Shown piece by piece: positions 43,068 through 52,241 of a stretch of DNA of 64,000 bases. Source of the DNA: Kribbella voronezhensis (GTDB taxonomy: Bacteria; Actinomycetota; Actinomycetes; Propionibacteriales; Kribbellaceae); NCBI RefSeq assembly GCF_004365175.1, contig NZ_SOCE01000001.1:1475154-1539153 (forward strand), given 5' to 3'. A model generated the notes under the pieces. The model ran no database searches and was not told the DNA's origin. It saw nothing but the letters and a program-made list of their open reading frames with translations. Position numbers and translations under genes: made by a program. How positions within the stretch are numbered: position 1 is the stretch's first letter; each line of letters begins with the position of its first letter.

Positions 43068-44426
43068 GTGGATCCCATGACGACATCCCGGCGTACGTTC
43101 CTCACCTTGGTCGGTGGCGGCGCCGTGGCAGCCGGTCTGGCCGCCTGCGGCGGCACATCCGGCCCGAAAAGCTCCGGCGGCTCGACCGGTGGTGGGGCGG
43201 CCGGTTCGGGGGCTACCTACTGGTCGCTCACCGGCCAGCCTCAGCAAGCGATCCGCGAGGCCCAGGTCAAGCGGTTCAACGACGCGAACCCGAACACGAA
43301 GATCAAGCAGACCGAGTTCCAGAACGACGCGTTCAAGCAGAAGATCAAGACCGCGATCGGAGCCGGCCAGGGGCCGACGCTGATCTGGGGCTGGGGCGGT
43401 GGCGGCCTGAAGGCCTACGTCGAAGCCGGCCAGGTCGAGGACCTGACCGACTGGCTCGGCCAGCAACCCGACCTGAAGAACTCGATCTTCCCGTCCGCCT
43501 TCACGGCGGCGACGGTCAACGGCAAGATCTACGCGGTGCCTGGTGAGACCGTGACGCCGATCGTGCTGTTCTACGACAAGCGCGCGTTCGACAAGATCGG
43601 CGCCCAGCCCCCGCAGTCGTGGGGCGACATCATGGACCTGGTGCCGAAGTTCAACGACAAGGGCATCGCGCCGTTCTCGCTCGGCGGCCAGTCCCGCTGG
43701 ACCAACATGATGTGGCTGGAGTTCCTGTTCGACCGGATCGGCGGCAGCGAGGTCTTCCAGAACATCTTCGACGGCCAGCCCGACGCCTGGTCCGACCCGT
43801 CGGCACTCAAGGCGCTCGACGAGATGCAGAAGCTGATCAAGGCGAACGGCTTCATCAAGGGCTTCTCCTCGATCACCGCCGACTCCAACGCCGACCAGGC
43901 CCTGCTCTACACCGGCAAGGCCGCGATGATGCTGCACGGCGCCTGGACGTACGGCGGCATGAAGGGATCCGGCAAGGACTTCGTCACCGGCGGCCACCTC
44001 GGGTACATGAACTTCCCACCGGTCGACGGCGGCAAGGGCGACCCGAGCGACACCGTCGGCAACCCGGGTCAGTACATGTCGATCTCCTCCAAGGCAAGCC
44101 AGGCCGAGAAGGACACCGCGAAGAAGTTCATCGCGAACAACACGCTCGACGACGCCACCGTGGACGCCTGGGTGAAGTCCGGCAACATTCCGGTCGTGAA
44201 GAGCGCGAAGGACAAGCTCTCGTCGATCACCGACAAGAACGACGCCGAGTGGCTGAAGTTCGTCTACGACACGGCGGCGAACGCCAAGAACTTCGCGCAG
44301 TCCTGGGACCAGGCGCTCAGCCCGACCGCGGCCGAGACGCTGCTCGACAACATCGCCAAGCTGTTCCAGCTGTCGATCTCGCCGCAGCAGTTCGCGTCCA
44401 GCATGAACGCGGTGATCGGCAAGTGA
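43068..44426 (+). CDS. Sugar ABC transporter substrate-binding lipoprotein
   Basis: Family 1 extracellular solute-binding protein, 452 residues. The N terminus has a twin-arginine motif (TTSRRTFLTL) and a lipobox ending LAAC, so it is exported by Tat and lipid-anchored. Mature part starts with a Gly/Ser linker, then TYWSLTGQPQQAIREAQ. GTG 43068 has GGAGAT 4-5 bases upstream; ATG 43077 is an alternative. First gene of an operon with two permeases and xylA; probable ligand is xylobiose or a related oligosaccharide. The next gene overlaps by GTGA. Confidence 0.94.
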   Translation: MDPMTTSRRTFLTLVGGGAVAAGLAACGGTSGPKSSGGSTGGGAAGSGATYWSLTGQPQQAIREAQVKRFNDANPNTKIKQTEFQNDAFKQKIKTAIGAGQGPTLIWGWGGGGLKAYVEAGQVEDLTDWLGQQPDLKNSIFPSAFTAATVNGKIYAVPGETVTPIVLFYDKRAFDKIGAQPPQSWGDIMDLVPKFNDKGIAPFSLGGQSRWTNMMWLEFLFDRIGGSEVFQNIFDGQPDAWSDPSALKALDEMQKLIKANGFIKGFSSITADSNADQALLYTGKAAMMLHGAWTYGGMKGSGKDFVTGGHLGYMNFPPVDGGKGDPSDTVGNPGQYMSISSKASQAEKDTAKKFIANNTLDDATVDAWVKSGNIPVVKSAKDKLSSITDKNDAEWLKFVYDTAANAKNFAQSWDQALSPTAAETLLDNIAKLFQLSISPQQFASSMNAVIGK

Positions 44427-45346
44427 CGGCCGCCGCTCCCCCCGGCGTACCGGTCCTGCGGCCTCACTCTTCGCGCGCCGGGCGGAGCGGCTCGGTCAGC
44501 TGGATGGTCGTCCCGGCGCTGGCGATGTTCGTGGTGTTCGGCATCGTCCCGCTGGTCGGCGTGCTGTTGCTCAGCTTCGCGCAATGGGACGGTCTCGGTG
44601 CGATCCACACCGCAGGCATCTCGAACTGGCGCACGGTGCTCAGCGATCCCGCGCTGCCGCACACCGTCCTGGTGACCTTCGAAATCATGTTCCTGTCATG
44701 GGCCGTGCAGACTCCGCTGAGCCTGCTGCTCGGCGTCTTCCTGGCCGGCCGCCAGCGATACCGCGCACTGCTCGCGGTCCTGTACTTCGTTCCGCTGTTG
44801 CTCAGCTCGGCGGCGATCGCCATCACCTACAAGGCGCTGCTCGACCCCAATTTCGGGCTGGGGCCGGGCCTGCACCTGGATTTCCTGACTCAGGACTGGC
44901 TGGGCAAGGGCAATCTCGCCGTGGGTGTGGTGATCTTCGTCGTCTCCTGGCAGTTCATCCCGTTCCACTCGCTGATCTACCAAGGCGGCGTCCGGCAGAT
45001 CCCGACCACGATGTACGAAGCGGCCGCGATCGACGGAGCCGGGCGGATCCGGCAGTTCTTCAGCATCACCGTCCCGCAACTCAAGTACACGATCATCACG
45101 TCGTCGACGCTGATGGTGGTCGGCTCACTGACGTTCTTCGACCTGATCTTCATACTCACCGCCGGTGGCCCTGGTGACGCCACCCGGGTGCTTGCTCTCG
45201 ACATGTACAAACGCGGGTTCCAGGCGAACTTGATGGGTCCGGCCAGCGTGATCGCCGTCCTGCTCGTGGTGCTCGGCCTGATCCTGGCCCTGGTGCTGCG
45301 CCGACTGGGCGGCAGCACCACGGCAAGCCAGCAAGAAGGGGCGTGA
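44423..45346 (+). CDS. Sugar ABC transporter permease (MalF type)
   Basis: A 307-residue permease with about six membrane segments. The EAA loop reads YEAAAIDGAGRIRQFFSITVP near residue 205-225 and contacts the ATPase. GTG 44423 overlaps the stop of the binding protein. Pairs with the next gene. No ATPase is encoded in the locus, so a shared MsiK-like ATPase elsewhere is likely (inference from other actinomycetes). Confidence 0.94.
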   Translation: MTAAAPPGVPVLRPHSSRAGRSGSVSWMVVPALAMFVVFGIVPLVGVLLLSFAQWDGLGAIHTAGISNWRTVLSDPALPHTVLVTFEIMFLSWAVQTPLSLLLGVFLAGRQRYRALLAVLYFVPLLLSSAAIAITYKALLDPNFGLGPGLHLDFLTQDWLGKGNLAVGVVIFVVSWQFIPFHSLIYQGGVRQIPTTMYEAAAIDGAGRIRQFFSITVPQLKYTIITSSTLMVVGSLTFFDLIFILTAGGPGDATRVLALDMYKRGFQANLMGPASVIAVLLVVLGLILALVLRRLGGSTTASQQEGA

Positions 45347-45347
45347 G

Positions 45348-46232
45348 ATGGCAGTCCTGACCTCGAGTGCGGCGACCCGGCCGGCCGGATCGAACCCGGT
45401 GGGGATGCGCCGGCTCACCCAGCTGAACTGGTTCGGCGGTGCGGCAGGCTGGCTCTGGCTGGTGATCGTCCTGGTCCCGCTGTACTGGATCGTGGTGACC
45501 AGCTTCAAGGACCAAAGCGCGTTCTTCACCCAGAACCCGTTCGCCCTGCCCGCTGATCCGACCATCGAGAACTACCGGCTCGTGATCGAGTCCGACTTCC
45601 CGCGGTACTTCGTGAACAGCGTGGTCGTCACGGCCGGCACGATCATCCCAGCGGTGGCGATCTCCTTCATGGCCGCCTACGCCATCGTCCGCGGCGCGGG
45701 CAGCCGGCTGCTCGCCGGCGTGAACGGGCTCTTCCTGATGGGACTGGCGATCCCCTTGCAGGCGACCATCATCCCGGTCTACCTGCTGATCATCAGGATG
45801 CACCTCTACGACAGCCTCCTGGCCCTCATCCTGCCGTCGATCGCCTTCTCGATCCCACTGTCCGTGCTCGTGCTGACGAACTTCATCCGCGACGTTCCGA
45901 AGGAACTGTTCGAGTCGATGCGCGTCGACGGCGCCAGCGAATGGGGCATGTTGCGCAAGCTGGCCCTGCCCCTGACCAGGCCGGCCCTGGTGACGGTCAG
46001 CATCTACAACGGGCTCGGCGTCTGGAACGGGTTCCTCTTGCCGTTGATCCTGACCCAGAGCCCGGACAAACGCACGCTTCCCCTTGCCCTGTGGACGTTC
46101 CAGGGGCAGTACAGCGTCAACGTGCCCGCTGTACTGGCGTCCGTAGTACTGACCACACTTCCCATCGTCATCCTGTACGCGCTCGGGCGTCGCCAGTTGC
46201 TCAGCGGTCTGACAGCCGGTTTCAGCCGGTAA
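45348..46232 (+). CDS. Sugar ABC transporter permease (MalG type)
   Basis: A 294-residue second permease with six membrane segments. EAA loop: [21 protein letters not shown], where EAA is replaced by ESM. N-terminal MTSSAAT-like tail is polar. It starts one base after the previous stop and ends 22 bases before xylA. Completes the transmembrane channel for the oligosaccharide importer. Confidence 0.94.
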   Translation: MAVLTSSAATRPAGSNPVGMRRLTQLNWFGGAAGWLWLVIVLVPLYWIVVTSFKDQSAFFTQNPFALPADPTIENYRLVIESDFPRYFVNSVVVTAGTIIPAVAISFMAAYAIVRGAGSRLLAGVNGLFLMGLAIPLQATIIPVYLLIIRMHLYDSLLALILPSIAFSIPLSVLVLTNFIRDVPKELFESMRVDGASEWGMLRKLALPLTRPALVTVSIYNGLGVWNGFLLPLILTQSPDKRTLPLALWTFQGQYSVNVPAVLASVVLTTLPIVILYALGRRQLLSGLTAGFSR

Positions 46233-46254
46233 CCCCATCAGTAGGAGGAGCACC

Positions 46255-47418
46255 ATGACCGATGCCGACTTCACGCCCACGCGCGAGGACAAGTTCTCGT
46301 TCGGCCTGTGGACTGTCGGCTGGCAAGGCGTCGACGTTTTCGGTGGCGCGGTCCGGCCGGTGCTCGATCCGGCCGAGGCTGTGCACCGGCTCAGTGACAT
46401 GGGTGCCTACGGCATCACCTTCCACGACAACGACGTCTTTCCCTTCGGGAGTTCGGTCGCCGAGCGCGATGCTCACCTGAAGCCGTTCCGGTCGGCGTTG
46501 GAGGAGACCGGCCTGGCCGTTCCGATGGTGACCACGAACCTCTTCTCCCACCCGGTCTTCCGCGACGGCGGCTTCACGAACAACGACCGCGACGTCCGCA
46601 GGTACGCGATCCGCAAGACCGCCGACCAGCTGGATCTCGCGGCCGAACTGGGGGCGGAGACGTTCGTCGCGTGGGGCGGCCGGGAGGGTGCGGAATCGGG
46701 CGCGGCCAAGGACGTGCGGGCGGCGCTCGACCGGTACAAGGAAGCCTTCGACATCCTCGGGTCGTACGCGATCGAGCAGGGCTACGACATCCGGTTCGCG
46801 ATCGAGCCCAAGCCGAACGAGCCTCGCGGCGACATCCTGCTGCCGACGATCGGTCATGCGCTGGCGTTCATCGAATCGCTGGAGCACTCCGATCGGGTCG
46901 GCCTCAACCCCGAGGTCGGGCACGAGGAGATGGCGGGGCTCAACTATGCGCACGGGCTCGCCCAGGCGCTGTGGCACGGCAAGCTGTTCCATGCCGACCT
47001 GAACGGCCAGAACGGCCCGCGCTACGACCAGGACCTCCGCTTCGGGGCCGGCAATGCCCGGGGTGCGTTCTGGACCGTCGACATTCTGGAGAACGGTGGC
47101 TACGAAGGGCCGCGGCACTTCGACTTCAAACCGCCGCGGACCGAAGACATGGACGGCGTCTGGGCCTCGGCCGCAGGCTGCATGCACAACTACCTCGTAC
47201 TACGCGCCAAGGTGCGCGCCTTCCGCGCCGACCCCGAGGTACAGCAGGCGCTGCTCGATGCCCGGCTCGACCAACTCGCCCAGTCCACCCTGTCCGAAGG
47301 CGAGACGATCGCCACCCTCCGCGCCGAATCCTTCGACCCCGACGAGGCCGGCCGCCGAGGCATGGCCTTCGAACACCTCGACCAACTGGCCCTCGACCAC
47401 CTCTACGGCACCCGCTGA
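46255..47418 (+). CDS. xylA: Xylose isomerase
   Basis: A 387-residue class I (actinobacterial-length) D-xylose isomerase that converts xylose to xylulose. The catalytic dyad is in TFHDND (His57, Asp60). Metal ligands are in IEPKPNEP (Glu184 and Lys186), NPEVGHE (Glu220, His223), HADLNGQ (Asp248) and RYDQD (Asp258, Asp260), and FDFKPPR (Asp290). GTAGGAGGAG lies before ATG 46255. As the last gene of the importer operon it processes the sugar released by the GH3 enzyme; xylulokinase is not in the window. A perfect 14-bp hairpin follows. Confidence 0.97.
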   Translation: MTDADFTPTREDKFSFGLWTVGWQGVDVFGGAVRPVLDPAEAVHRLSDMGAYGITFHDNDVFPFGSSVAERDAHLKPFRSALEETGLAVPMVTTNLFSHPVFRDGGFTNNDRDVRRYAIRKTADQLDLAAELGAETFVAWGGREGAESGAAKDVRAALDRYKEAFDILGSYAIEQGYDIRFAIEPKPNEPRGDILLPTIGHALAFIESLEHSDRVGLNPEVGHEEMAGLNYAHGLAQALWHGKLFHADLNGQNGPRYDQDLRFGAGNARGAFWTVDILENGGYEGPRHFDFKPPRTEDMDGVWASAAGCMHNYLVLRAKVRAFRADPEVQQALLDARLDQLAQSTLSEGETIATLRAESFDPDEAGRRGMAFEHLDQLALDHLYGTR

Positions 47419-47422
47419 CCCC

Positions 47423-47463
47423 GACCGTCAGCCGGCCCGAGTCCTGCGCGCCGGCTGACGGTC
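47423..47463 (+). terminator. Terminator after xylA
   Basis: Perfect 14-bp arms GACCGTCAGCCGGC (47423-47436) and GCCGGCTGACGGTC (47450-47463), 13-base loop, five bases past the xylA stop. No T tract. Confidence 0.75.
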
Positions 47464-47583
47464 GCCCTCCGCGCCTCCTGGCCGCGGACAGTCGCCGGCC
47501 GGCGGCGATGGGCGCGCCGCCGCCGGCGACACACACGCAACCACCGGCATCCACACTCGACAGTTGGCATTTAGGGTGGGCGG

Positions 47584-48756
47584 ATGGTGGTTACTGGGCG
47601 GGGGCTCAATCGGGCGACGTTGGGGCGACAGCTGCTGCTGCGGCGGGAGCCGCTGGGTGTCGTGGAGGCGACCAGGCGGATCGTGGCGATCCAAGGGCAG
47701 CAGGCCGCGTCGCCGTACATTGCGTTGTGGAATCGGATCGACGGGTTCGAGCCGGATGACCTCGATGCGGCGTTCGCCAGTCGGGAGCTGGTGAAGGCGA
47801 CGCTGATGCGGTTCACCTTGCACGTGGTGCATTCGGAGGATCATCTGCCGATGCACAAGGCGATGCAGCCGTCGCTGCGAACGAGGCTCGGCGACGCCCG
47901 CTACACCGAGGCAGGGCTGACCCGCGACGACGCCGACGCGGTCATCGCGAAACTGCTGGAGTTCCTGGTGGAGCCGAGGTCGAACGCGGAGATCGAAGCC
48001 TGGTTGCAGGACCAGATCGACGGGCCGCCGAAGAGCATGTGGTGGGCACTGCGCGCGTTCATCCCGGTGCTGCACGCGCCGACCGGTGGACCGTGGGCCT
48101 ACGGATACCGCCCCGCCTACCGGGCAGCCGTGGCCACTCACGCTCCACTCGACACCAGCGCGTCGGACGCCGCGCTGCAAACCCTCGTCTGGCGCTATCT
48201 GGAAGGCTTCGGCCCCGCGACCATGGCAGATGTCGCCCAGTTCGCCTCGGTCCAGCGAGCCCGTGCCCGAGCAGCAATAGAGGCCCTCGGCAACAAACTC
48301 GAGATTCTGGAGGGACCCGACGGCAAGGACCTGTACGACGTACCGGGCGGTCTGCGACCCGACGACGACACGCCCGCGCCACCGCGGTTCCTGCCGATGT
48401 GGGACAGCACGCTGCTCGCGTACGCCGACCGCGGACGCCTCGTACCAGCGGAGTACCGCAAGATCATCACCCGGACCAACGGCGACACGCTGCCGACACT
48501 GCTCGTCGACGGGTACGTCGCCGGCGTCTGGCGCACCGTCGACGACGGCATCGAGGCGACCGCCTTCCACCAGCTGCCCGCGAAGGTCTGGAAGGAGCTC
48601 GCCGTCGAGGCGCGCGCCCTCACCAAGTTCCTCGCCAAACGCGACCCGCACCCGTACAGCCGCTACCACCACTGGTGGGCCAAGCTCCCCGACTACGAGA
48701 CCCGCGTTCTCCCGCGCGATGTCAAGAAGCGGCCGTCCGCTCCGACCCAGGCCTGA
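47584..48756 (+). CDS. AlkZ/YcaQ-like winged-helix DNA glycosylase (HTH_42)
   Basis: A 390-residue protein of the HTH_42 family. It has three winged-helix modules in tandem and a central beta-barrel. The catalytic motif of AlkZ enzymes, Gln-x-Gln, is seen at IQGQQAASPY with Gln37 and Gln39. FTLHVVHSEDHLPMH follows. Characterised members unhook alkylated or cross-linked bases such as azinomycin lesions. The gene starts at ATG 47584 with weak ribosome site (GGTGGGCGG). It is followed after 28 bases by the TIGR03083-like gene. Function as glycosylase is inferred from the motif; producers of DNA-alkylating compounds usually carry such genes for self-protection. Confidence 0.85.
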   Translation: MVVTGRGLNRATLGRQLLLRREPLGVVEATRRIVAIQGQQAASPYIALWNRIDGFEPDDLDAAFASRELVKATLMRFTLHVVHSEDHLPMHKAMQPSLRTRLGDARYTEAGLTRDDADAVIAKLLEFLVEPRSNAEIEAWLQDQIDGPPKSMWWALRAFIPVLHAPTGGPWAYGYRPAYRAAVATHAPLDTSASDAALQTLVWRYLEGFGPATMADVAQFASVQRARARAAIEALGNKLEILEGPDGKDLYDVPGGLRPDDDTPAPPRFLPMWDSTLLAYADRGRLVPAEYRKIITRTNGDTLPTLLVDGYVAGVWRTVDDGIEATAFHQLPAKVWKELAVEARALTKFLAKRDPHPYSRYHHWWAKLPDYETRVLPRDVKKRPSAPTQA

Positions 48757-48784
48757 CAGCCCCGATGAGCGGAGGAGACCCACG

Positions 48785-49543
48785 ATGGACTACCACGAGT
48801 ACTGCGACCAGATCGTCGCCCAGGCCAGCCTGCTCGCGCAGCACCTGATCGACGCCGATCTCGTTACACCGGTGCCGACTTGCCCGGGCTGGACGGTCGG
48901 CCAACTGGTCCGGCACGTCGGCGGCGCTCATCGTGAGGCCGAGCAGGTGGCCCAGAAGGGCCGGCCGCCCGGGCAGGACGACTTCCGGGACCCGACGCAT
49001 TTCACCGACACCGATCCTGGACAGCTCGGTGCGTGGCTGGTCGAGGGCGCCAATCGGCTGGCGGCCGAGTTGCGCGCTGCCGGACCGGACAAGGCGGTGG
49101 CCACCCCGGTGGCCGACCAGACAACGAAGTTCGTAGCTCGCCGGATGACCCACGAAACGGTCATGCACCGGGCGGACGCGGCGCTCGCCCTCGGATCGGA
49201 GTACCGGCTGGAGCCAGGGATCGCCGCCGACTCGATCGACGAGTGGATGGAACTCTGCGCGCTACCGCTGCATTTCGAGGTCCATCCCTGGATGCGCGAG
49301 TTGCTGGGTCCCGACCGGATCCTGCACTTCCATGCCACCGATACGCGGACAGACTGGCTGGTCGACCTCACCGGCGACGCGATCGCCTGGCGGCACGCCG
49401 ATGAGGAAGCAGCGGTCGTTGTCCGCGGCACCGTCCTCGACCTGCTACTGCTGATCTACAAGCGCCGCCCCGTCGAAACGGTCGAGGTCCGGGGCGACCG
49501 CGAACTGCTCGGCTTCTACCTCGATCGCGTCAGCTTCGGTTGA
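48785..49543 (+). CDS. TIGR03083-type mycothiol-dependent (maleylpyruvate isomerase-like) protein
   Basis: A 252-residue protein: N-terminal DinB-like domain (PVPTCPGWTVGQLVRHVGGAHREAE; later RRMTHETVMHRADAA, with metal-ligand histidines) and a C-terminal SCP2-like domain (DWLVDLTGDAIAWRHAD to VETVEVRGDRELL). Family members bind zinc and use mycothiol. Substrate unknown. ATG 48785 is preceded by GGAGGAG. Likely co-transcribed with the glycosylase gene. Confidence 0.88.
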   Translation: MDYHEYCDQIVAQASLLAQHLIDADLVTPVPTCPGWTVGQLVRHVGGAHREAEQVAQKGRPPGQDDFRDPTHFTDTDPGQLGAWLVEGANRLAAELRAAGPDKAVATPVADQTTKFVARRMTHETVMHRADAALALGSEYRLEPGIAADSIDEWMELCALPLHFEVHPWMRELLGPDRILHFHATDTRTDWLVDLTGDAIAWRHADEEAAVVVRGTVLDLLLLIYKRRPVETVEVRGDRELLGFYLDRVSFG

Positions 49544-49546
49544 GGG

Positions 49547-50732
49547 CTAGCAGAGCGCGAGACCTGGCAGCGGAGTCCCCTGTACTACGTGGTTCACGAA
49601 GCCGGACACGTCAGCGTTCTCCTGCGTCAGCACCTTCCGGCCATCAGCGTTGCCGAGAGCAAGGAACTTTCGAAGCGGTGCAGCCAGGTAGTAGATGCCG
49701 TAATCGGTGAAGTTGAAATGCCGCGCCCCGGTGATCGTCGAGCACCACGACGGTCCGGAACTCGCTGTCAGCAAGCGCTTCGCTCGATCGACGTCGTCCT
49801 TGTTCTCCACCGCTGCCGGACCGCACCTGCCCGTGATGCAGGAGTCCTCGGAGCCGAGCAGCAGCATCGGCGCCTTCACTCCGGCAGTGACCACGTCGCC
49901 GAACTGGCTGCCGTCCAGGTCGACCGCTCCCCCGCAGCGAGCGTCCAGCCGGCAGGCCCTCCAGCGAAGCCGCGCCGCCGAACGAATGACCCACATAGAC
50001 GACTCGCGCCACGGTGTCGACGCGCCCCGCGAGCAATCCACCTGCCGTTGCGACCTGGTGAGCCGCGAACCGGGCATCGGCGGCCCACGTCATCACCAGC
50101 CGATCTCCTTCCGAGACGGCCGCGGGGGTGTCGCGGCCCAAGTCCTCGGGGTTGGCCGCTTTCAAGCTACCGACCACCTGCCCGTCCAGCACGGTCAGGT
50201 TCGCGCTGTACGTCGGAGTGACGCCGGCGACCAGGTAGCCATGACTGGCAAGGTCTTCAGCCAGTACTGCGTACTGCGGCGCCGAGAACCCCATCCCCGG
50301 TTCCAGTACGACGACCGGATGCCGCCCGGTCGCCACCGGGACGTCCCGCAACGCGTTGTCCCGCAGCGACTCGAACCGCCCCTCGAACGGCGCGATCGGC
50401 CCCTGCAGGTGCAGGCCGTCCCACAACCCCGGCGCGTACTCGGCTCGCTGCCCGCCGGCGTCTGCCGCGGCCGGATACCAGAGCCAGACGGACAGCTTCC
50501 GCGGCAGCCCCGCTACGAACGGATCCCGTCGTGCGGTGTCCGTCCACTCGAAGGTCGTCCGGCCGACCTTGTACTGCCCGGTCGGCGCCGGCAGCGCGAT
50601 CGGATCCGACCGGCGGGACAGCACGTAGCCGAAGTAGCCGATCCCGGCGGCCAGCACCAGCAGCACCAACGCCGCCGTACCGGCTGCCAGTCGCCGAAGC
50701 CATCTCCTCCGACCACGCTGCTTGGTTCCCAT
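49547..50732 (-). pseudogene. Lipase/PAF-acetylhydrolase-like alpha/beta hydrolase, frameshifted
   Basis: One gene in two frames. The first part (from ATG 50732) has a signal anchor (LAAGTAALVLLVLAAGIGYFGYVL), RHPVVVLEPGMG and the nucleophile elbow VYVGHSFGGAASLE. The frame then runs into unrelated Arg-rich sequence. The natural continuation, ACRLDARCGGAVDLDGSQFG up to the His region GARHFNFTD, is in another frame. The switch lies at CCC 49957-49959 (GGG in the coding strand), as one extra base. Either the gene is inactive, an assembly error is present, or the ribosome shifts. The stop for the second frame is at 49547. It sits next to the PadR palindrome at 50755-50775. Confidence 0.8.
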
Positions 50733-50754
50733 GGCGCCCAATAGTACACATCAC

Positions 50755-50775
50755 GTACTACGCGGAACGTAGTAC
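50755..50775. promoter_or_regulatory. PadR operator between hydrolase and PadR genes
   Basis: Perfect inverted repeat GTACTACG-CGGAA-CGTAGTAC, immediately before the PadR start at 50785 and 23 bases from the hydrolase start. It probably controls both directions. Confidence 0.75.
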
Positions 50776-50784
50776 CGTAGGTTC

Positions 50785-51081
50785 ATGAACGGCAACGACG
50801 CCCAGACGCTGGTGCTCTGCGTGCTCGCGGACGGGCCCCAGCACGGCTACGCGATCAACACCGCGATCGAGGAACTCACCGGCGAACGGCTCGGCCCCGG
50901 CAGCCTGTACGGCGCGGTCAGCCGGCTCGAGGCCAAAGGTCTGATCGAGTCGCTCGACGAGACCGGCCGGCAGCGGCCGCTCCAGCTCACCGACGCCGGC
51001 CGCAAGGCGCTGACGCAGCAATTGCGGGCGATGGCCAAGGTCGCCGAAACAGGTCTTCGCAGTCTCGGCCTCGCGACATGA
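50785..51081 (+). CDS. PadR family regulator (small, subfamily 2)
   Basis: A 98-residue PadR protein consisting of the winged helix only: AQTLVLCVLADGPQHGYAINTAIEELTG, then LGPGSLYGAVSRLEAKGLIES and RQRPLQLTDAGRKAL. ATG 50785 lies nine bases after the palindrome and lacks a clear ribosome site, so the message may be nearly leaderless. It overlaps the next gene by ATGA (51078-51081), so it is coupled to a membrane protein, the usual layout for this subfamily. Confidence 0.92.
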   Translation: MNGNDAQTLVLCVLADGPQHGYAINTAIEELTGERLGPGSLYGAVSRLEAKGLIESLDETGRQRPLQLTDAGRKALTQQLRAMAKVAETGLRSLGLAT

Positions 51082-51839
51082 AGCTCGCCGGCGCCCTGAT
51101 CAGGCTCTACCCGAAGTCGTTCCGCGACCGGTGGGAGGACGAGCTTCGGCTCGAGGCCCACGCCGCCGGAGCAAGAGGCCTCCCGGACCTCGCGGCGGGA
51201 GCCGTCAGCCAATGGCTTCATCCGGCCTTGTGGCCCGCAACCCGACCTGACCAGCGCTACGGCCGAGCGACCGCCTCGCTGACGGCCGTCACCCTGGGCA
51301 CCTGGCTGCTCGCCTATCTGACCGGCGAGCAGGACAAGACGGCCATCCCGCACGGACTCGACGCCGCCGCCTATCTGATGGTGTTCGCGATCGTCCTGAG
51401 CTCGCCCTGGCCGAAACTGACAGGCGCGGCATTGACGACGCTGGCCAGACGCGGCTTGGCCCGGCTGGCTCTCCCCCTCCTGGTCGGCGCTGCCGTGGTG
51501 GTCATCGCGAAAACGACCGCCGGACCAGTCACATATCCGGCCCGGCAGCTCCTGCCGGCCATGTGGTGGGCCAGCCTGCTTGCTTTCGCTGTCCAGGCGC
51601 CCCGCGTGATCACCGACGTCTGCGAGCACGCCGCACGCCCCGCCGGCCCGGCCCGGTTGCGTACGTCGATCGACCTGGTCACTGCCGCGAACCTCGCCAT
51701 CGCGGCCACCATCCTCGCCCGCGCGGCGAGCAGTCGTCACTTCCTGCCCGCCGCTACCGCGGTGATGATCGCCGTCCTGACGATCCCCGCGCTCTTCACC
51801 CGGCGGGATCTGAGCAGCTTGCGCGGATCCATCCGCTGA
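51078..51839 (+). CDS. PadR-coupled integral membrane protein
   Basis: A 253-residue protein. N terminus AGALIRLYPKSFRDRWEDELRLE is the permease-prefix-like motif often found beside PadR regulators. It is followed by seven or so hydrophobic segments in the second half (SLTAVTLGTWLLAYL, YLMVFAIVLSSPW, LALPLLVGAAVVVIA and more). It starts within the PadR stop. I infer a membrane stress or transport function regulated by the small PadR; no substrate can be stated. Confidence 0.8.
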   Translation: MKLAGALIRLYPKSFRDRWEDELRLEAHAAGARGLPDLAAGAVSQWLHPALWPATRPDQRYGRATASLTAVTLGTWLLAYLTGEQDKTAIPHGLDAAAYLMVFAIVLSSPWPKLTGAALTTLARRGLARLALPLLVGAAVVVIAKTTAGPVTYPARQLLPAMWWASLLAFAVQAPRVITDVCEHAARPAGPARLRTSIDLVTAANLAIAATILARAASSRHFLPAATAVMIAVLTIPALFTRRDLSSLRGSIR

Positions 51840-52241
51840 CCACCGGCCGCCGCGAGCCAAAGCTGGAAAAAGCGACGAAAATCAGTTCCTGAAATACCTC
51901 GGGAAGCGGCACCGAATGACCTAACAGCAGCCGCTAAAACACTTACGCTCGGTAGTGAGAACAGCCCGATCTGCCGAATCGGCGCCGAAACTCTTGCACG
52001 CAGCGTGGCGGAATGCCATTGTCAGCCCTGGGGATCCGGGGGGCGGATCTTTGGGGTGGATTCTCGGTCACTGGGGGGTGGCGAGCAGTGTCGGTCGACG
52101 ACGTCTTTGTCACACGCGTGCCTGCGGCCGCTACGGCAGCCGGATTCCAGCCAAGTCACGCCTCACCTACGGGAACTCCAGCAACGGCCTGGCAGCTTGC
52201 CGGGCCGCGTCCTGTTCTCTGAATCTGGTTGGTGAGTGATT
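51840..52241. other. Gene-free 400-base leader upstream of giant secreted protein
   Basis: About 400 bases with no credible gene. The first 120 bases are relatively AT-rich (51860-51960) and could hold the promoter. Four G-runs of at least four (52030-52033, 52038-52043, 52053-52056, 52073-52078) lie on the + strand. CCGAT-CTGCCG-ATCGG at 51968-51983 is a small hairpin. I do not recognise a riboswitch. Confidence 0.5.

Noticed and set aside
51840..52241. Riboswitch (c-di-AMP or c-di-GMP type) before the giant secreted protein
   Set aside because: No conserved core of either class could be recognised; only G-runs and one small hairpin were seen.
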